From positions 32,215-96,214 of the forward strand of contig NZ_WNKW01000008.1 in assembly GCF_009720775.1 (NCBI RefSeq): a DNA stretch of 64,000 nt, written 5' to 3'. The notes below the pieces were generated by a model that saw only the letters and a list, made by a program, of their open reading frames with translations, was not told where the DNA came from and did not search any database. Origin of the DNA: Pseudoduganella danionis (GTDB lineage: Bacteria; Pseudomonadota; Gammaproteobacteria; Burkholderiales; Burkholderiaceae_D). Below, in pieces: positions 34,223 to 43,440 of the stretch. The position numbers were made by a program, and so were the translations under genes. The first letter of the stretch is position 1. Each line of letters begins with the position of its first letter.

Positions 34223-34497
34223 AAAACCGCCCTTTCGTGAACGACACCCAACATTTCATGCATGGAAAACCTGTTAAACAGCTACTTCCTGTCTCAATAA
34301 TTTCCATGGAAAAACTTTCAGTTACGAAGTTAGCTGATTCGACGGGCTTTGTATATGGATATAGCGAAAAATTCGACCGCAAGGCCGCAGAATGCCTCGC
34401 GTCTGTCGAATTAGAGACGCTACAATGCCGCCCAAACAGCTTTAATTTAAATTCAATCTGCTCTTTTCAGCAAGCCTGACATCAGAAGCGAACCCCT
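34223..34497. other. Divergent intergenic region, chemoreceptor and cystine-type symporter
   Basis: 275 bp, clearly more AT-rich than the flanking genes. It should hold two divergent promoters. I find no convincing -35/-10 pair, sigma-28 box or RNA gene; GAAAGTTT near 34315 on the minus strand is only a partial match to a flagellar -35. Confidence 0.4.
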
Positions 34498-35898
34498 ATG
34501 ACTCTCAATGTGCTTTTCAATCTGCTGGCCGCCATCGCCGTGCTGGCGCTTCTATATGTCCAGCAACGCCATACTTCGTCCTTTTCGGTGCGCGTATTCA
34601 CCGGCATGGGGCTGGGCGTGCTGCTTGGTGCAGTGCTGCAGGCCATCTATGGCGCCAGCCACGCCGACTTGCTAACCACCGGCAACTATCTCGACATCGT
34701 CGGTAGCGGCTATGTCAAATTGCTGCAGATGGTGATCGTGCCGCTAATCATGGTCTCCATCATCGGCGCCATCCTCAAGCTCAAGGGCATCGATGCACTG
34801 GGCAAGATCAGCGCGCTGACCATAGGCACGCTGATGGCTACCACGCTGGTGGCCGCCTGCCTCGGCATACTGATGGCCAAGCTGTTCGGCCTGACGGCCG
34901 TGGGCCTGACTGCTTCAGCGGCCGATATTGCACGCGGCGTCTACCTGCAAGGCAAACTGGAAGCGGCGCAGGCGATCTCCCTGCCCAGCATGCTGCTCAG
35001 CTTCATCCCAGCCAATCCCTTCCTCGACATGACGGGCGCGCGCAAAACGTCCACCATCGCCGTCGTGGTGTTCTCCGTCTTCATCGGCGTCGCCGCCAGC
35101 GGCATCCACAGCGAGAAGCCGGCCCTGTACGCCAGCTTCGAACATTTCATCCAGGTAGCCCATGCACTGGTGATGAAACTGGTGCGCATGGTGCTGCGCC
35201 TCACGCCCTACGGCGTGTTTGCCCTGATGGCACAGGTGGTCTCCACTTCCAGCTATACCGACATCCTGCACCTGATCGACTTCGTGCTGGCCTCCTACAG
35301 CGCCATCCTGCTGATGTTCGGCGTGCATCTGGTACTGGTGGCGGCGGCCGGCCTGAACCCGCTGCGCTATGTGAAAAAAATCCTGCCGCTGCTGACCTTT
35401 GCGTTCACTTCGCGCAGCAGCGCAGGTGCCATCCCCATGAGTGTACAGACCCAGACGCTGCGGCTGGGCACGCCGGAGGGCATCGCCAACTTTGCCGCCT
35501 CGTTCGGCGCCACCATAGGCCAGAACGGCTGCGCCGGCATCTATCCGGCCATGCTGGCCGTGATGATCGCCCCCACGGTGGGCATCGATCCCTACACGCT
35601 CAGCTTTATCGCCCCGCTGCTGTCCATCATCACCATCGGTTCGGTCGGCATAGCCGGCGTTGGCGGCGGCGCCACGTTTGCCGCCCTGATCGTGCTCTCG
35701 AGCATGAATCTGCCGGTGGCACTGGCCGGCCTGCTGATCTCGATCGAACCGCTGATCGACATGGGCCGCACGGCCCTCAATGTCAGCGGCTCGGTGGCGG
35801 CCGGCACGCTGACCAGCCGCCTGCTGGGCGAAACTGACCAGCAAGTGTTCAACAGCGACGCCGACCTGCCCGTCGATCAGGAAGCTTCAGCAGCCTGA
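34498..35898 (+). CDS. Dicarboxylate/amino acid:cation symporter, cystine transporter TcyP type
   Basis: 466-residue DAACS/SLC1-type transporter. The N-terminus (LLYVQQRHTSSFSVRVFTGMGLGVLLGA) resembles E. coli TcyP (YdjN), which takes up L-cystine. The re-entrant loop and helices of the family follow: MVIVPLIMVSIIGAILKLK, FTSRSSAGAIPMSVQTQ (serine-rich HP1), and GIAGVGGGATFAALIVLSSMNLPV. Specificity is inferred from the N-terminal resemblance only. Confidence 0.85.
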   Translation: MTLNVLFNLLAAIAVLALLYVQQRHTSSFSVRVFTGMGLGVLLGAVLQAIYGASHADLLTTGNYLDIVGSGYVKLLQMVIVPLIMVSIIGAILKLKGIDALGKISALTIGTLMATTLVAACLGILMAKLFGLTAVGLTASAADIARGVYLQGKLEAAQAISLPSMLLSFIPANPFLDMTGARKTSTIAVVVFSVFIGVAASGIHSEKPALYASFEHFIQVAHALVMKLVRMVLRLTPYGVFALMAQVVSTSSYTDILHLIDFVLASYSAILLMFGVHLVLVAAAGLNPLRYVKKILPLLTFAFTSRSSAGAIPMSVQTQTLRLGTPEGIANFAASFGATIGQNGCAGIYPAMLAVMIAPTVGIDPYTLSFIAPLLSIITIGSVGIAGVGGGATFAALIVLSSMNLPVALAGLLISIEPLIDMGRTALNVSGSVAAGTLTSRLLGETDQQVFNSDADLPVDQEASAA

Positions 35899-35956
35899 AG
35901 GGAACCCGATGGCATTCAGGTGGTCTAACGGATTCCTCTTAATGAAAGGAATCGTT

Positions 35957-36214
35957 ATGACCACCTCCCCCCATACTCCGCGCCTGCTTCTCGTAACTGT
36001 ACTGGCCGTGGCGGCCTTGGCAGCCTGCAATAAACGTCCGGTCGACCAGCCGCCCACACCTACCGTCGCACCGGAACCGGCTACGCCCGCCCCTGCAACA
36101 CCGGCCACCACGCCGGACACCATGCCCCCCGGCAGCACCAACCCGGCCAATCCCAACGCCAACCCGAGCGCACCAGCGCCTGCCAGCGCCCCGCCCCCTG
36201 TCACCCGCCAGTAA
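35957..36214 (+). CDS. Small Pro-rich lipoprotein
   Basis: 85 residues: signal peptide RLLLVTVLAVAALAAC with lipobox LAAC, then a tail made of Pro, Ala, Thr and Asn. AAAGGA lies 7 bp before the ATG. The composition suggests a flexible outer-membrane or wall tether; no fold is expected. It follows the symporter by 58 bp and ends before a strong terminator. Confidence 0.75.
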   Translation: MTTSPHTPRLLLVTVLAVAALAACNKRPVDQPPTPTVAPEPATPAPATPATTPDTMPPGSTNPANPNANPSAPAPASAPPPVTRQ

Positions 36215-36235
36215 CTAGCCCGCTTTTTCCGGACG

Positions 36236-36263
36236 AAAAAAAGGGCCCGAGGGCCCTTTTTTG
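36236..36263. terminator. Bidirectional Rho-independent terminator
   Basis: AAAAAAAGGGCCC and GGGCCCTTTTTT form a stem with A- and T-runs on each side, between the convergent lipoprotein and FadL-type genes. It should serve both. Confidence 0.9.
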
Positions 36264-36282
36264 CTCGCTGCGAAAGACAGGC

Positions 36283-37704
36283 TTAGAACTTGTAGTTGTA
36301 AGCCAGACCGATCAGCGACAGGTGAGTCTGGTAGGTACCACGCGTGGTTTCGCCGTTACCCGTGCAGGTGGTCATCAGCGGATTGCACTTGTTGGTGTAG
36401 TTGATGTTCGCATCCTTGAAGTTCAGGTAGCTGTAGGCCAGATCGATGGACGCATTGTTGGCCACTTTCCAGTTAGCACCGAACGAGTACTGGATACGCG
36501 TGCTGTCTGGCAGTGCCGGATGGGTCAGCTCAGCGTTCTTGACTGGCGATTCGTCATACGCCACGCCAGCGCGCAGGGTCAGCTTTTCGTTGTAGGCATA
36601 GTTGCCGCCCAGCGAAACGCGGATGGTGTTTTTCCACTGCTGACGGATCACTTCCGCGCCTTCGGTGGTGCCTGGGAACTGGATGTCCAGATCGCCCAGA
36701 CGGTTGTGGCGCACGAAGGTGATGTCTGCCATACCCGCCAGTTTCGAATCGAACTGGTGGAATACATTGGCCGACAGGGTTTCCGGGGTACGCAGTTCAA
36801 CCAGCGCAGCCGAGTTGACTTTATGCGAAGCGGCCGACAGCACGCCGTTCACCACTGGATCAGCCGTCACTTTGGAGAAGTCCCAAACGGTGCTGCCACG
36901 CAGTTTGTGCACGATGGACGAACGGTAAGCCAGGCCGAAGCGGGTGTTCTGATCCAGCGTGAACATATAGCCCAGATTGAAGCCCCAGCCCCAGTCTTTG
37001 CCATCGTTGGAGCCGTGGGCATCGCCAGCCGTGCGCAGCAGCGCTGGGTTACCGCCCAGTGCAGCGATCTGCTTGGCCAGCGCCGCGCCTTGAGCCGCGC
37101 CAGCGCCGGTCGACAGGGCAACGATGGAGCCCGGTACGTCTACTGCCTGGCCCAGTTCGGCTTTCATGAATTCAGCGTCGATACCGAAACCGAAGGCGTG
37201 CTGTTCATTCAGCTTGAACGACGCCGATGGATTCAGGGTCAGCGCTTGCAGTTTCACGTCGGTCAGTGCATAACGGCCGGTCCAGGTGTTGCCGTAGGAG
37301 ATTTTCGTTCCGTAAGGCACGAAGGAACCCAGGCCAACGCTCCACTGGTCGTTGAGCTTTTTGCTCAGGTAGAACGATGGTGCCATCACGGCCGTCGGCA
37401 CGTAGTCATCGGCTGCGGTGCCACCGGTAGGCTGGCCCGTGAAACGGGTCGAGCCGGCATCGGTAAAGGTCGAGTGCGGCACCACCACGGTTGCGCCTAC
37501 GCTCATCTGCATGCCATCCAGACGCGACAGACCGGCCGGGTTGGCGAAGATGGTGGTGGCATCATTGGCTTCGGCGCCATTCGCATCGGCCGTGCCTTGC
37601 GCGGCCACGCTTTGCGAACCGAAACGGTAGCCGGACGCTTGCGCGCCAACCGACATCACGCCCAGGGCGACAGCAATCATCAGAGGGAGGGTTTTGTGTT
37701 GCAT
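36283..37704 (-). CDS. FadL/OmpP1-family outer-membrane transport protein
   Basis: 473-residue beta-barrel with signal peptide ending SVGAQA. The hallmark NPAGLSRLDGMQMSVGA near residue 55 is the FadL hatch, and the barrel ends in Phe (LAYNYKF), the usual outer-membrane insertion signal. FadL-type proteins import long-chain fatty acids or other hydrophobic compounds. An insert with VPGSIVALSTGAGAAQGAALAK is about 45 residues. Solitary gene. Confidence 0.93.
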   Translation of the reverse strand: MQHKTLPLMIAVALGVMSVGAQASGYRFGSQSVAAQGTADANGAEANDATTIFANPAGLSRLDGMQMSVGATVVVPHSTFTDAGSTRFTGQPTGGTAADDYVPTAVMAPSFYLSKKLNDQWSVGLGSFVPYGTKISYGNTWTGRYALTDVKLQALTLNPSASFKLNEQHAFGFGIDAEFMKAELGQAVDVPGSIVALSTGAGAAQGAALAKQIAALGGNPALLRTAGDAHGSNDGKDWGWGFNLGYMFTLDQNTRFGLAYRSSIVHKLRGSTVWDFSKVTADPVVNGVLSAASHKVNSAALVELRTPETLSANVFHQFDSKLAGMADITFVRHNRLGDLDIQFPGTTEGAEVIRQQWKNTIRVSLGGNYAYNEKLTLRAGVAYDESPVKNAELTHPALPDSTRIQYSFGANWKVANNASIDLAYSYLNFKDANINYTNKCNPLMTTCTGNGETTRGTYQTHLSLIGLAYNYKF

Positions 37705-38119
37705 GGTAGTCTCACTTTATGTGGGGCGCAGCGCGCCGGGTTCTTCTGGTCTCAGCATCGCAAAAAGTGCAGAGAGGCCAGCAGCATACTACACTTATAA
37801 AACAAACCAAAAGGCAAGTTGTTAGAGTGAACACACTAAAGAAAATCTTGAAACCGAGCGAATGCTCTGTACACAGATGAAAAAAAAGGGCCGTGACGGC
37901 CCTTTTTAAATGCTTTTAAAACAATAACTTAGCGATATGGCGACGGCGCTGGCTGCCAGGACTGGCGCTCTGCTGGCCGCCTGCCACAGCACCGGCGCAG
38001 AGTTCGCGATAGTTGGCATAATTGAAACCAACTATCGCATACGGCCCGCGCGCGCCAACCTCCTTGCGACGTGCTGGACTTGATGCAGACGTGCTAAACC
38101 TGGCACGTCTGCCACCACA
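37705..38119. other. Intergenic region with hairpins between FadL-type gene and RND pump
   Basis: About 415 bp. It contains the FadL promoter region (37705-37880), a terminator (37884-37911) and two perfect inverted repeats closer to the pump: GCGATAGTTGG/CCAACTATCGC (38006-38016 and 38028-38038) and GCAGACGTGC/GCACGTCTGC (38085-38094 and 38103-38112). I see no ORF worth reporting. Confidence 0.55.
37884..37911 (-). terminator. Rho-independent terminator of the RND operon
   Basis: On the minus strand AAAAAGGGCCGTCACGGCCC is followed by a run of eight T. It lies about 210 bp after the pump stop codon. Confidence 0.85.
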
Positions 38120-41100
38120 TCAATGTGCGTCCGGCAACGGCGCGCCGGGCAGGCCGCTGCCTTTGCGGCCCGTAACCTTGGCCACCAGCACCAGCACGCC
38201 ACGGTACACCGCACGTACGAACAGCAGCGTCAGCACAGCTTCCAGCAGCGTCATCAGGAAGGCCGGAGCGACCGTCCAACGTGCCACACGGCGCTGGAAC
38301 TTGGCCACGGCGCGGTCCTTGCTGATTTCTATGCTGTCGTAGAAGGTTGGCACCATCAGCAGCGTCAGCAGGGTCGAAGTAATCGTCCCGCCGATAATCG
38401 CAATCGCCATTGGACGGTAGAACTCGCCGCCCTCGCCCAGGCCCAGCGCTACCGGGAACATACCGGCGATCAGCGCAAAGGTGGTCATCAGAATCGGACG
38501 CAGACGCATACGGCCGGCATACATCAGCGAATCTTCGCGGCCATAGCCCTCTTCCTCGCGCTTGCGGGCTGCATCGAGCAGCAGAATCGCATTCTTGGCC
38601 ACCAGCCCCATCAGCATGATCACGCCGATCAGACTCATCAGGTTAATCGTGCTGCCCGTAGCCAGCAGACCCAGCACCACGCCGATCAGCGACAGCGGCA
38701 ACGACAGCATCACCGCCAGCGGCGCCGTGAACGAGCCAAACTGCATCACCAGAATCAGATACATCAGACCGATACCAGCCACCAGCGCGATCGCCATGGC
38801 ACCGAACACTTCATTCATGTCCTTGCCGGCGCCGCCCAGTGCCAGACCATAGCCGGGCGGGAAGTCGATGTCTTTCACCAGTTTCATGGCGTCGGCCGTT
38901 ACTTCACCGGGCGAGCGGCCCTGCACGTTGGCGCTCACGGAAATCACCCGTTTGCCATCCTTGTGCTTGATGGTGGACGGGCCTTTGCCCATGGTGACGC
39001 GGGCGATCTGATCGAGCGGCACCATCTGGTTAGTACCGGACACGGCGATCGGCAAACGCTCGATGTTTTCCGAGCTGGTACGGTCTTCCGGTGCCAGGCG
39101 CACAGCCACATCGCGCGATTCGCCCGTCGGGTCAACCCAGTCGCCCACTTCGATACCGGCAAATGCCACCCGCAGAGCCTGCGCTGCATCACCGGCAGCA
39201 ATGCCCATGGAATTGGCCAGACCACGGTTCAGTTCAATCTGCAGTTCATCCTTAGGATCCTGCTCGGACAGACCCACATCGACCGCACCCGGTACTTTGC
39301 GCAGTTTGTCCATGAATACATTGGTGATCTCCATCAGCTTGCGCGAATCGGCACCAGTGAATTCGATCTGCACCGGTTTGCGTGCACCGTTGCTGAGGTC
39401 GTCCAGCACCGTGTATTCGGCACCGACCAGGCCGGCCAGCTTCTCGCGCAATTCCTTGGCCACTTCGATGGCGCCGCGCTTGCGCTCGGTCTTCTTGCCG
39501 ATGTCCACGTAGATGCGCCCACCGCTCAGGTTCACATAGCTATTGGTTTCCTTGGTTTCCTTGATGCTGCGCGCAATCACGGCGGCTTTTTCCAGCTTCA
39601 GACGCGAGTACTCCAGCGAGCTCGACGACGGCGTACGCACATCGATGGCGATGGTGCCCCAGTCCGACGACGGCACGAAGCTGGCGCCGCCAAACTTGGC
39701 CTGCAGGCCCAGCGCTGCCACAAAGGTCAGCACGGCGATCACGGCCATGGAACGGCGGTGGTGCAGCGCCCACGCAATCACGTTACCGTAGCGGTCGGCC
39801 TGATGGTCGAACCAGTGGTTGAAACGGGCCAGCACTTTCTCGAAGCCTTTGCGCGGTGCCGTGTGGTGATCTGGCGGATCGCCCCAGAAGGCCGACAACA
39901 TAGGGTCGAGCGTGAACGAAATCAGCAGCGATACAGCAACCGAGCAGGTCACAGTCAGCGCGAACGGACGGAACCACTCACCCGTGATGCCGGGCATGAA
40001 AGCCACAGGAATGAACACGGCCATGATGGAGAAGGTCGTCGCCGCCACGGCCATACCGATTTCGGCCGTGCCTTTCAGCGCTGCCGTGCGGCGGTCTGCA
40101 CCGAGCTGCATATGGCGCACGATGTTTTCGCGCACCACGATGGCATCGTCGATCAGCACACCGATGGCCAGCGACAGGCCCAGCAGCGTCATGAAGTTCA
40201 GCGTAAAGCCGCACAGCCACACGCCGATGAAGGCGGCCAGCACGGACGTCGGTAGGCTGAGTGCCGTGATCAGCGTCGAGCGCCACGAGTTCAGGAAGGC
40301 ATACACCACGAAGATGGTCAGGCCAGCACCGAACACCAGCGATTCGATCACGTTGTTCAGGCTGCTTTCAGCATTTTCGCCGTCATCTTCCGTCACTTCC
40401 AGCACGGTGCCCTGCGGCAGTTCCTTGCGCATTTCTTCCGCCATGTCGCGGATTTTCTTGGCCACCGTCACGGTGGAAGCATCACGCGAACGGGTGATGG
40501 AAATCCCCACGTTCGGTTTGCCCGAGCGCACGCTCAGGCTATTGATTTCAGCAAAGCCGTCTTCGATGGTAGCCACCTGAGCCAGACGCACCAGCTCACC
40601 ATTGTTACGCTTGACCACGACTTGCTGGAACTCTTCCGGACGCTCGATACGGCCGACCAGACGAATCGACTGTTCGCCCAGTTCGCCACGTACTTTACCG
40701 ACCGGCGCGTTGGTGTTCTGGTTGCGCAGCGCATTCACCACCTCGCCCACCGACACATTGTATTCACGCAGTTTCTCGGCCTTCAGCAGCACGCTCAGTT
40801 CGCGGCGCAGCGCACCGTCGATATTCACCGACGCCACGCCATCAATGGCGCGGAAACGGTCGGCCAGCTTGTCCTCGGCCAGCCGCGAAATCACGGCATG
40901 GCTCTGGGTCTTGGACGACAGCGCCAGCTGCATCACCGGCTGGGCCGACGGGTCGATGCGCTGCAATATCGGCTCGCGCATCTCGGTCGGCAGCTTGTAA
41001 CGCACCGACGCGATGGCGTTGCGGATCTCGTCCGAGGCTTCGATCAGATTCTTCGAGAAGGTGAAGCGGATGAAGATGGACGCCGAGCTTTCCTGCGCCG

Positions 41101-41347
41101 TACTGTTAATTTCCGTCACACCCGTGATCGACTGCAGCGACTTTTCCAGCCGGTTGACGATCTCGCGTTCCACCGTTTCCGGCGACGCGCCCGGATACGG
41201 GATATTGACCACGATGAACGGTACTTCCACATCGGGGTTCTGGTTGACGCGCAGCTTTTTCAGCGCCATCAATCCGAGGCACATCATCGCCACGATCAGT
41301 ACGATCGTCGCAATGGGCCGTTTAATACTGAAATCCGATAAAAACAT
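38120..41347 (-). CDS. RND efflux pump inner-membrane permease (HAE1 family)
   Basis: 1075 residues with the RND plan: first helix RPIATIVLIVAMMCLGLMAL, periplasmic loop to about 330, helices 2-6, second loop, helices 8-12. TM4 holds the proton-relay pair Asp400-Asp401 in IGVLIDDAIVVRENIV. Other motifs are SLPTSVLAAFIGVW and PVAFMPGITGEWFRPFA. The C-terminus has an extra hydrophobic segment (APAFLMTLLEAVLTLLFV), which is longer than usual. The partner adaptor is directly upstream; no outer-membrane factor is encoded here, so it probably uses a TolC-like channel elsewhere. Substrates not predictable. Confidence 0.96.
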   Translation of the reverse strand: MFLSDFSIKRPIATIVLIVAMMCLGLMALKKLRVNQNPDVEVPFIVVNIPYPGASPETVEREIVNRLEKSLQSITGVTEINSTAQESSASIFIRFTFSKNLIEASDEIRNAIASVRYKLPTEMREPILQRIDPSAQPVMQLALSSKTQSHAVISRLAEDKLADRFRAIDGVASVNIDGALRRELSVLLKAEKLREYNVSVGEVVNALRNQNTNAPVGKVRGELGEQSIRLVGRIERPEEFQQVVVKRNNGELVRLAQVATIEDGFAEINSLSVRSGKPNVGISITRSRDASTVTVAKKIRDMAEEMRKELPQGTVLEVTEDDGENAESSLNNVIESLVFGAGLTIFVVYAFLNSWRSTLITALSLPTSVLAAFIGVWLCGFTLNFMTLLGLSLAIGVLIDDAIVVRENIVRHMQLGADRRTAALKGTAEIGMAVAATTFSIMAVFIPVAFMPGITGEWFRPFALTVTCSVAVSLLISFTLDPMLSAFWGDPPDHHTAPRKGFEKVLARFNHWFDHQADRYGNVIAWALHHRRSMAVIAVLTFVAALGLQAKFGGASFVPSSDWGTIAIDVRTPSSSSLEYSRLKLEKAAVIARSIKETKETNSYVNLSGGRIYVDIGKKTERKRGAIEVAKELREKLAGLVGAEYTVLDDLSNGARKPVQIEFTGADSRKLMEITNVFMDKLRKVPGAVDVGLSEQDPKDELQIELNRGLANSMGIAAGDAAQALRVAFAGIEVGDWVDPTGESRDVAVRLAPEDRTSSENIERLPIAVSGTNQMVPLDQIARVTMGKGPSTIKHKDGKRVISVSANVQGRSPGEVTADAMKLVKDIDFPPGYGLALGGAGKDMNEVFGAMAIALVAGIGLMYLILVMQFGSFTAPLAVMLSLPLSLIGVVLGLLATGSTINLMSLIGVIMLMGLVAKNAILLLDAARKREEEGYGREDSLMYAGRMRLRPILMTTFALIAGMFPVALGLGEGGEFYRPMAIAIIGGTITSTLLTLLMVPTFYDSIEISKDRAVAKFQRRVARWTVAPAFLMTLLEAVLTLLFVRAVYRGVLVLVAKVTGRKGSGLPGAPLPDAH

Positions 41348-41360
41348 GGCTGTCTATCCT

Positions 41361-42563
41361 TTATTTTTCTGCCACGGTGGAGGAAGCCGAAGCGACCGCC
41401 TTAGGCGTGCTCAGTTCCACTTTCTGGCCTTCCTTGAAGCCGGAACCCGGCACCCGCACCACCATATCGCCATTGCTCAGACCACTGAGCACCTGCCAGC
41501 GGCCGCTGCGCTCGTCGCGCGCCCCCACCGTCAGATTCACTTTCGACAGGGTGCCGCCCTTGACGCGCCAGACATAAGCCGTGTCGCCCGTCTGCACCAG
41601 TGCCGACGGCGGGATCATCAGCGCCGACGACATCTGCGATTCGACCCGGCCTTCCGCATACAGACCAGCCACGCCGGGCTGGGTGGCATCGGCAAATTCC
41701 ACCAGCACTTCGACCTGACGCGTAACGGAGCTGGCCGCCGGATCGACCCGCTTGACCTTGCCGTTAAAGCTCTGGCCCTGATAGCCATTCACGCGGAACA
41801 GCACGGGCTGGCCCACTTTGACCACACCGATCTTGTCGGCCGAAACCTTGCCTTCGAAACGCATGCTGTGCGGATCGATCACCTTGATCAGTTCCTTGCC
41901 GATCTGCGCCGTATCGCCATTCGACACCTTGCGGTCGCTGACGATGCCATCAAATGGTGCGCGCACCAGCGTGCGGGTCAGTTGCTGACGCGCTGCTACA
42001 CTGCGCGACTTGGCAGCAGCCAGATCGCTCTGGGCATTGTTGCGGCGAATTTCGGCATCTTCCAGCGCCTGCGTCGACACCATGCCGGAGCTGCGCAGCG
42101 TGGTCTGGCGTTCGAACATGCGCTGGGCCTGGGCCAGCGTCTGTTGGGCCGCACGGGTGGCTTCATCGGCCGAATTCACGCTGTCGCGGATCGCCGTTTC
42201 ATCGAGGCGCACCAGCACATCGCCCTTGCGCACGGCTTCGCCGTTTTCCTTCAGCACTTGCACCACCACGGCGCTCACTTCGGCGCGCAGGTCGGCACGG
42301 CGCTCCGGTTCGATCGAGCCGGTAATCACGGGGCCGGAGGCCAGCGCGTTCGATTCCACCGTCACCGTATCTTCGGGCGACATCTGCAGTGTGACCAGCG
42401 GCTCCTGCTTGCCATCCTTGCCTGCCGTCTTGCCATCTTTACCGGCACTGGCGCTGGCGTTGGCGGAAGCACTGGCGCTGGCTTTTTCTGGCTCATGCGA
42501 GGATTTGCCGCACGCCACCAGTGCTGAGGCAACGGCGAGAGCGATAAAAGATTTGCGCAACAT
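41361..42563 (-). CDS. RND efflux periplasmic adaptor lipoprotein
   Basis: 400-residue membrane-fusion protein with lipobox LVAC (Cys18) and an odd Ala/Ser repeat (SASASANASASAGKDGKTAGKDGK) in the tether. The domains are recognisable: the lipoyl half-motifs RADLRAEVSAVVVQVLKENGEAVRKGDVLVRLD and LVRAPFDGIVSDRKVSNGD, flanking a coiled-coil hairpin (about 115-190), then a beta-barrel and membrane-proximal domain. First gene of the two-gene pump operon, 13 bp before the permease. Confidence 0.95.
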   Translation of the reverse strand: MLRKSFIALAVASALVACGKSSHEPEKASASASANASASAGKDGKTAGKDGKQEPLVTLQMSPEDTVTVESNALASGPVITGSIEPERRADLRAEVSAVVVQVLKENGEAVRKGDVLVRLDETAIRDSVNSADEATRAAQQTLAQAQRMFERQTTLRSSGMVSTQALEDAEIRRNNAQSDLAAAKSRSVAARQQLTRTLVRAPFDGIVSDRKVSNGDTAQIGKELIKVIDPHSMRFEGKVSADKIGVVKVGQPVLFRVNGYQGQSFNGKVKRVDPAASSVTRQVEVLVEFADATQPGVAGLYAEGRVESQMSSALMIPPSALVQTGDTAYVWRVKGGTLSKVNLTVGARDERSGRWQVLSGLSNGDMVVRVPGSGFKEGQKVELSTPKAVASASSTVAEK

Positions 42564-42891
42564 AAAAGATCTCCGGAAAGTGGCACCGAGGTGCTGAATA
42601 TAATTGAGCCAGACTACAGGGCGCAGAGTATCGGCTAGTGTTGGAAAATGGTCAACGCAGCTGCGACTGGAGGGGAAAAACGGGTGCTGAACTGCGAAAT
42701 AACAGGATGGACTGCAAATAAGCGGGATGTTCGGATGGCATCAGATTGCAAGCCAGTGGGACGTAAACTGTCCGGAAAACGGCAGAAAACAGGGTAAAAC
42801 TGTCCGCTGCGCGGCCTTTTCAGGCCAAGCGAGCTGGTGCGGACAGTGGCCGGACAGTGAGCCTGGGCCCGCTGTCCGGCTGGCCAGCGAC
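42564..42891. other. Intergenic region with nested inverted repeats
   Basis: 328 bp between the adaptor start and the YuiD-like gene's end. The left part should hold the pump promoter. The right part (42767-42879) has five copies of CTGTCCG or its reverse complement, two of which make nested perfect 9-base inverted repeats; see the repeat entry. No ORF of note. Confidence 0.5.
42767..42879. repeat. Nested inverted repeats built from CTGTCCG
   Basis: The outer pair ACTGTCCGG (42767-42775) and CCGGACAGT (42850-42858) encloses an inner pair ACTGTCCGC (42799-42807) and GCGGACAGT (42839-42847), which in turn encloses the hairpin GGCCTTTTCAGGCC (42813-42826). A fifth copy CTGTCCGG is at 42872-42879. 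All pairs are exact. Unequal gaps (23 and 2 nt) make one long cruciform imperfect. Confidence 0.75.
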
Positions 42892-43320
42892 TTAGCCGCG
42901 GCCGAACAGGGCGTGGATCAAATGGCCCATGGCGATACCAGTGCACAGGCCGCCGGCAATTTCCACCAGTGTGTGGCCCATGCGTTCGCGCAGCCAGTGG
43001 TGGGCTTTGGAGCCCGTCTCGTCCGCCAGCCGGTTGATGGCGGCAGCCTGCTTGCCCACATGCTGGCGCAGGCTGTTGGCATCGATAATCACGATGAAGC
43101 ACAGTGTGACTGCCACGCCGAAGGCCGGGTGGCCTATGCCTTCGCGCAGCGCAATCAGGGTGGCCATGCTCGACACCACGGCGCTGTGATTGCTGGGGAA
43201 ACCGCCATTACCGACCAGATTGAAGGCCCACTGACGGGCTTTGGCACTATTGATCAGAAACTTGATGGGGCCGACCGTCACCCAGGTCAGCAGCGGTGTC
43301 ACCAGATACGCGATATCCAT
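42892..43320 (-). CDS. Divergent PAP2-family membrane protein (YuiD/DUF212)
   Basis: 142 residues, three or four hydrophobic helices. The signature KARQWAFNLVGNGGFPSNHSAVVSS carries the Pro-Ser-Asn-His part of the acid phosphatase motif and VIIDANSLRQHVGKQAAAIN the other part; both are typical of the YuiD/DUF212 family. The reaction is unknown (probably a phosphatase of lipid phosphates). Divergent from the DUF475 gene. Confidence 0.88.
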   Translation of the reverse strand: MDIAYLVTPLLTWVTVGPIKFLINSAKARQWAFNLVGNGGFPSNHSAVVSSMATLIALREGIGHPAFGVAVTLCFIVIIDANSLRQHVGKQAAAINRLADETGSKAHHWLRERMGHTLVEIAGGLCTGIAMGHLIHALFGRG

Positions 43321-43440
43321 AAAAAATCCTTAGCTTGAAGTTGGCAGCACGAAGTTGCCGCCATTATCGCAGATGGCCTCCCCTCCCCGGAAGCAGGTAA
43401 TATAGCTGTTGTTACACTTAACATTTCCACAAATCCGACT

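Noticed and set aside
38123..40255. Long plus-strand open frame of 710 codons
   Set aside because: It is antisense to the RND permease and rich in His/Gln/Arg, the typical reverse-strand shadow of a GC-rich gene.
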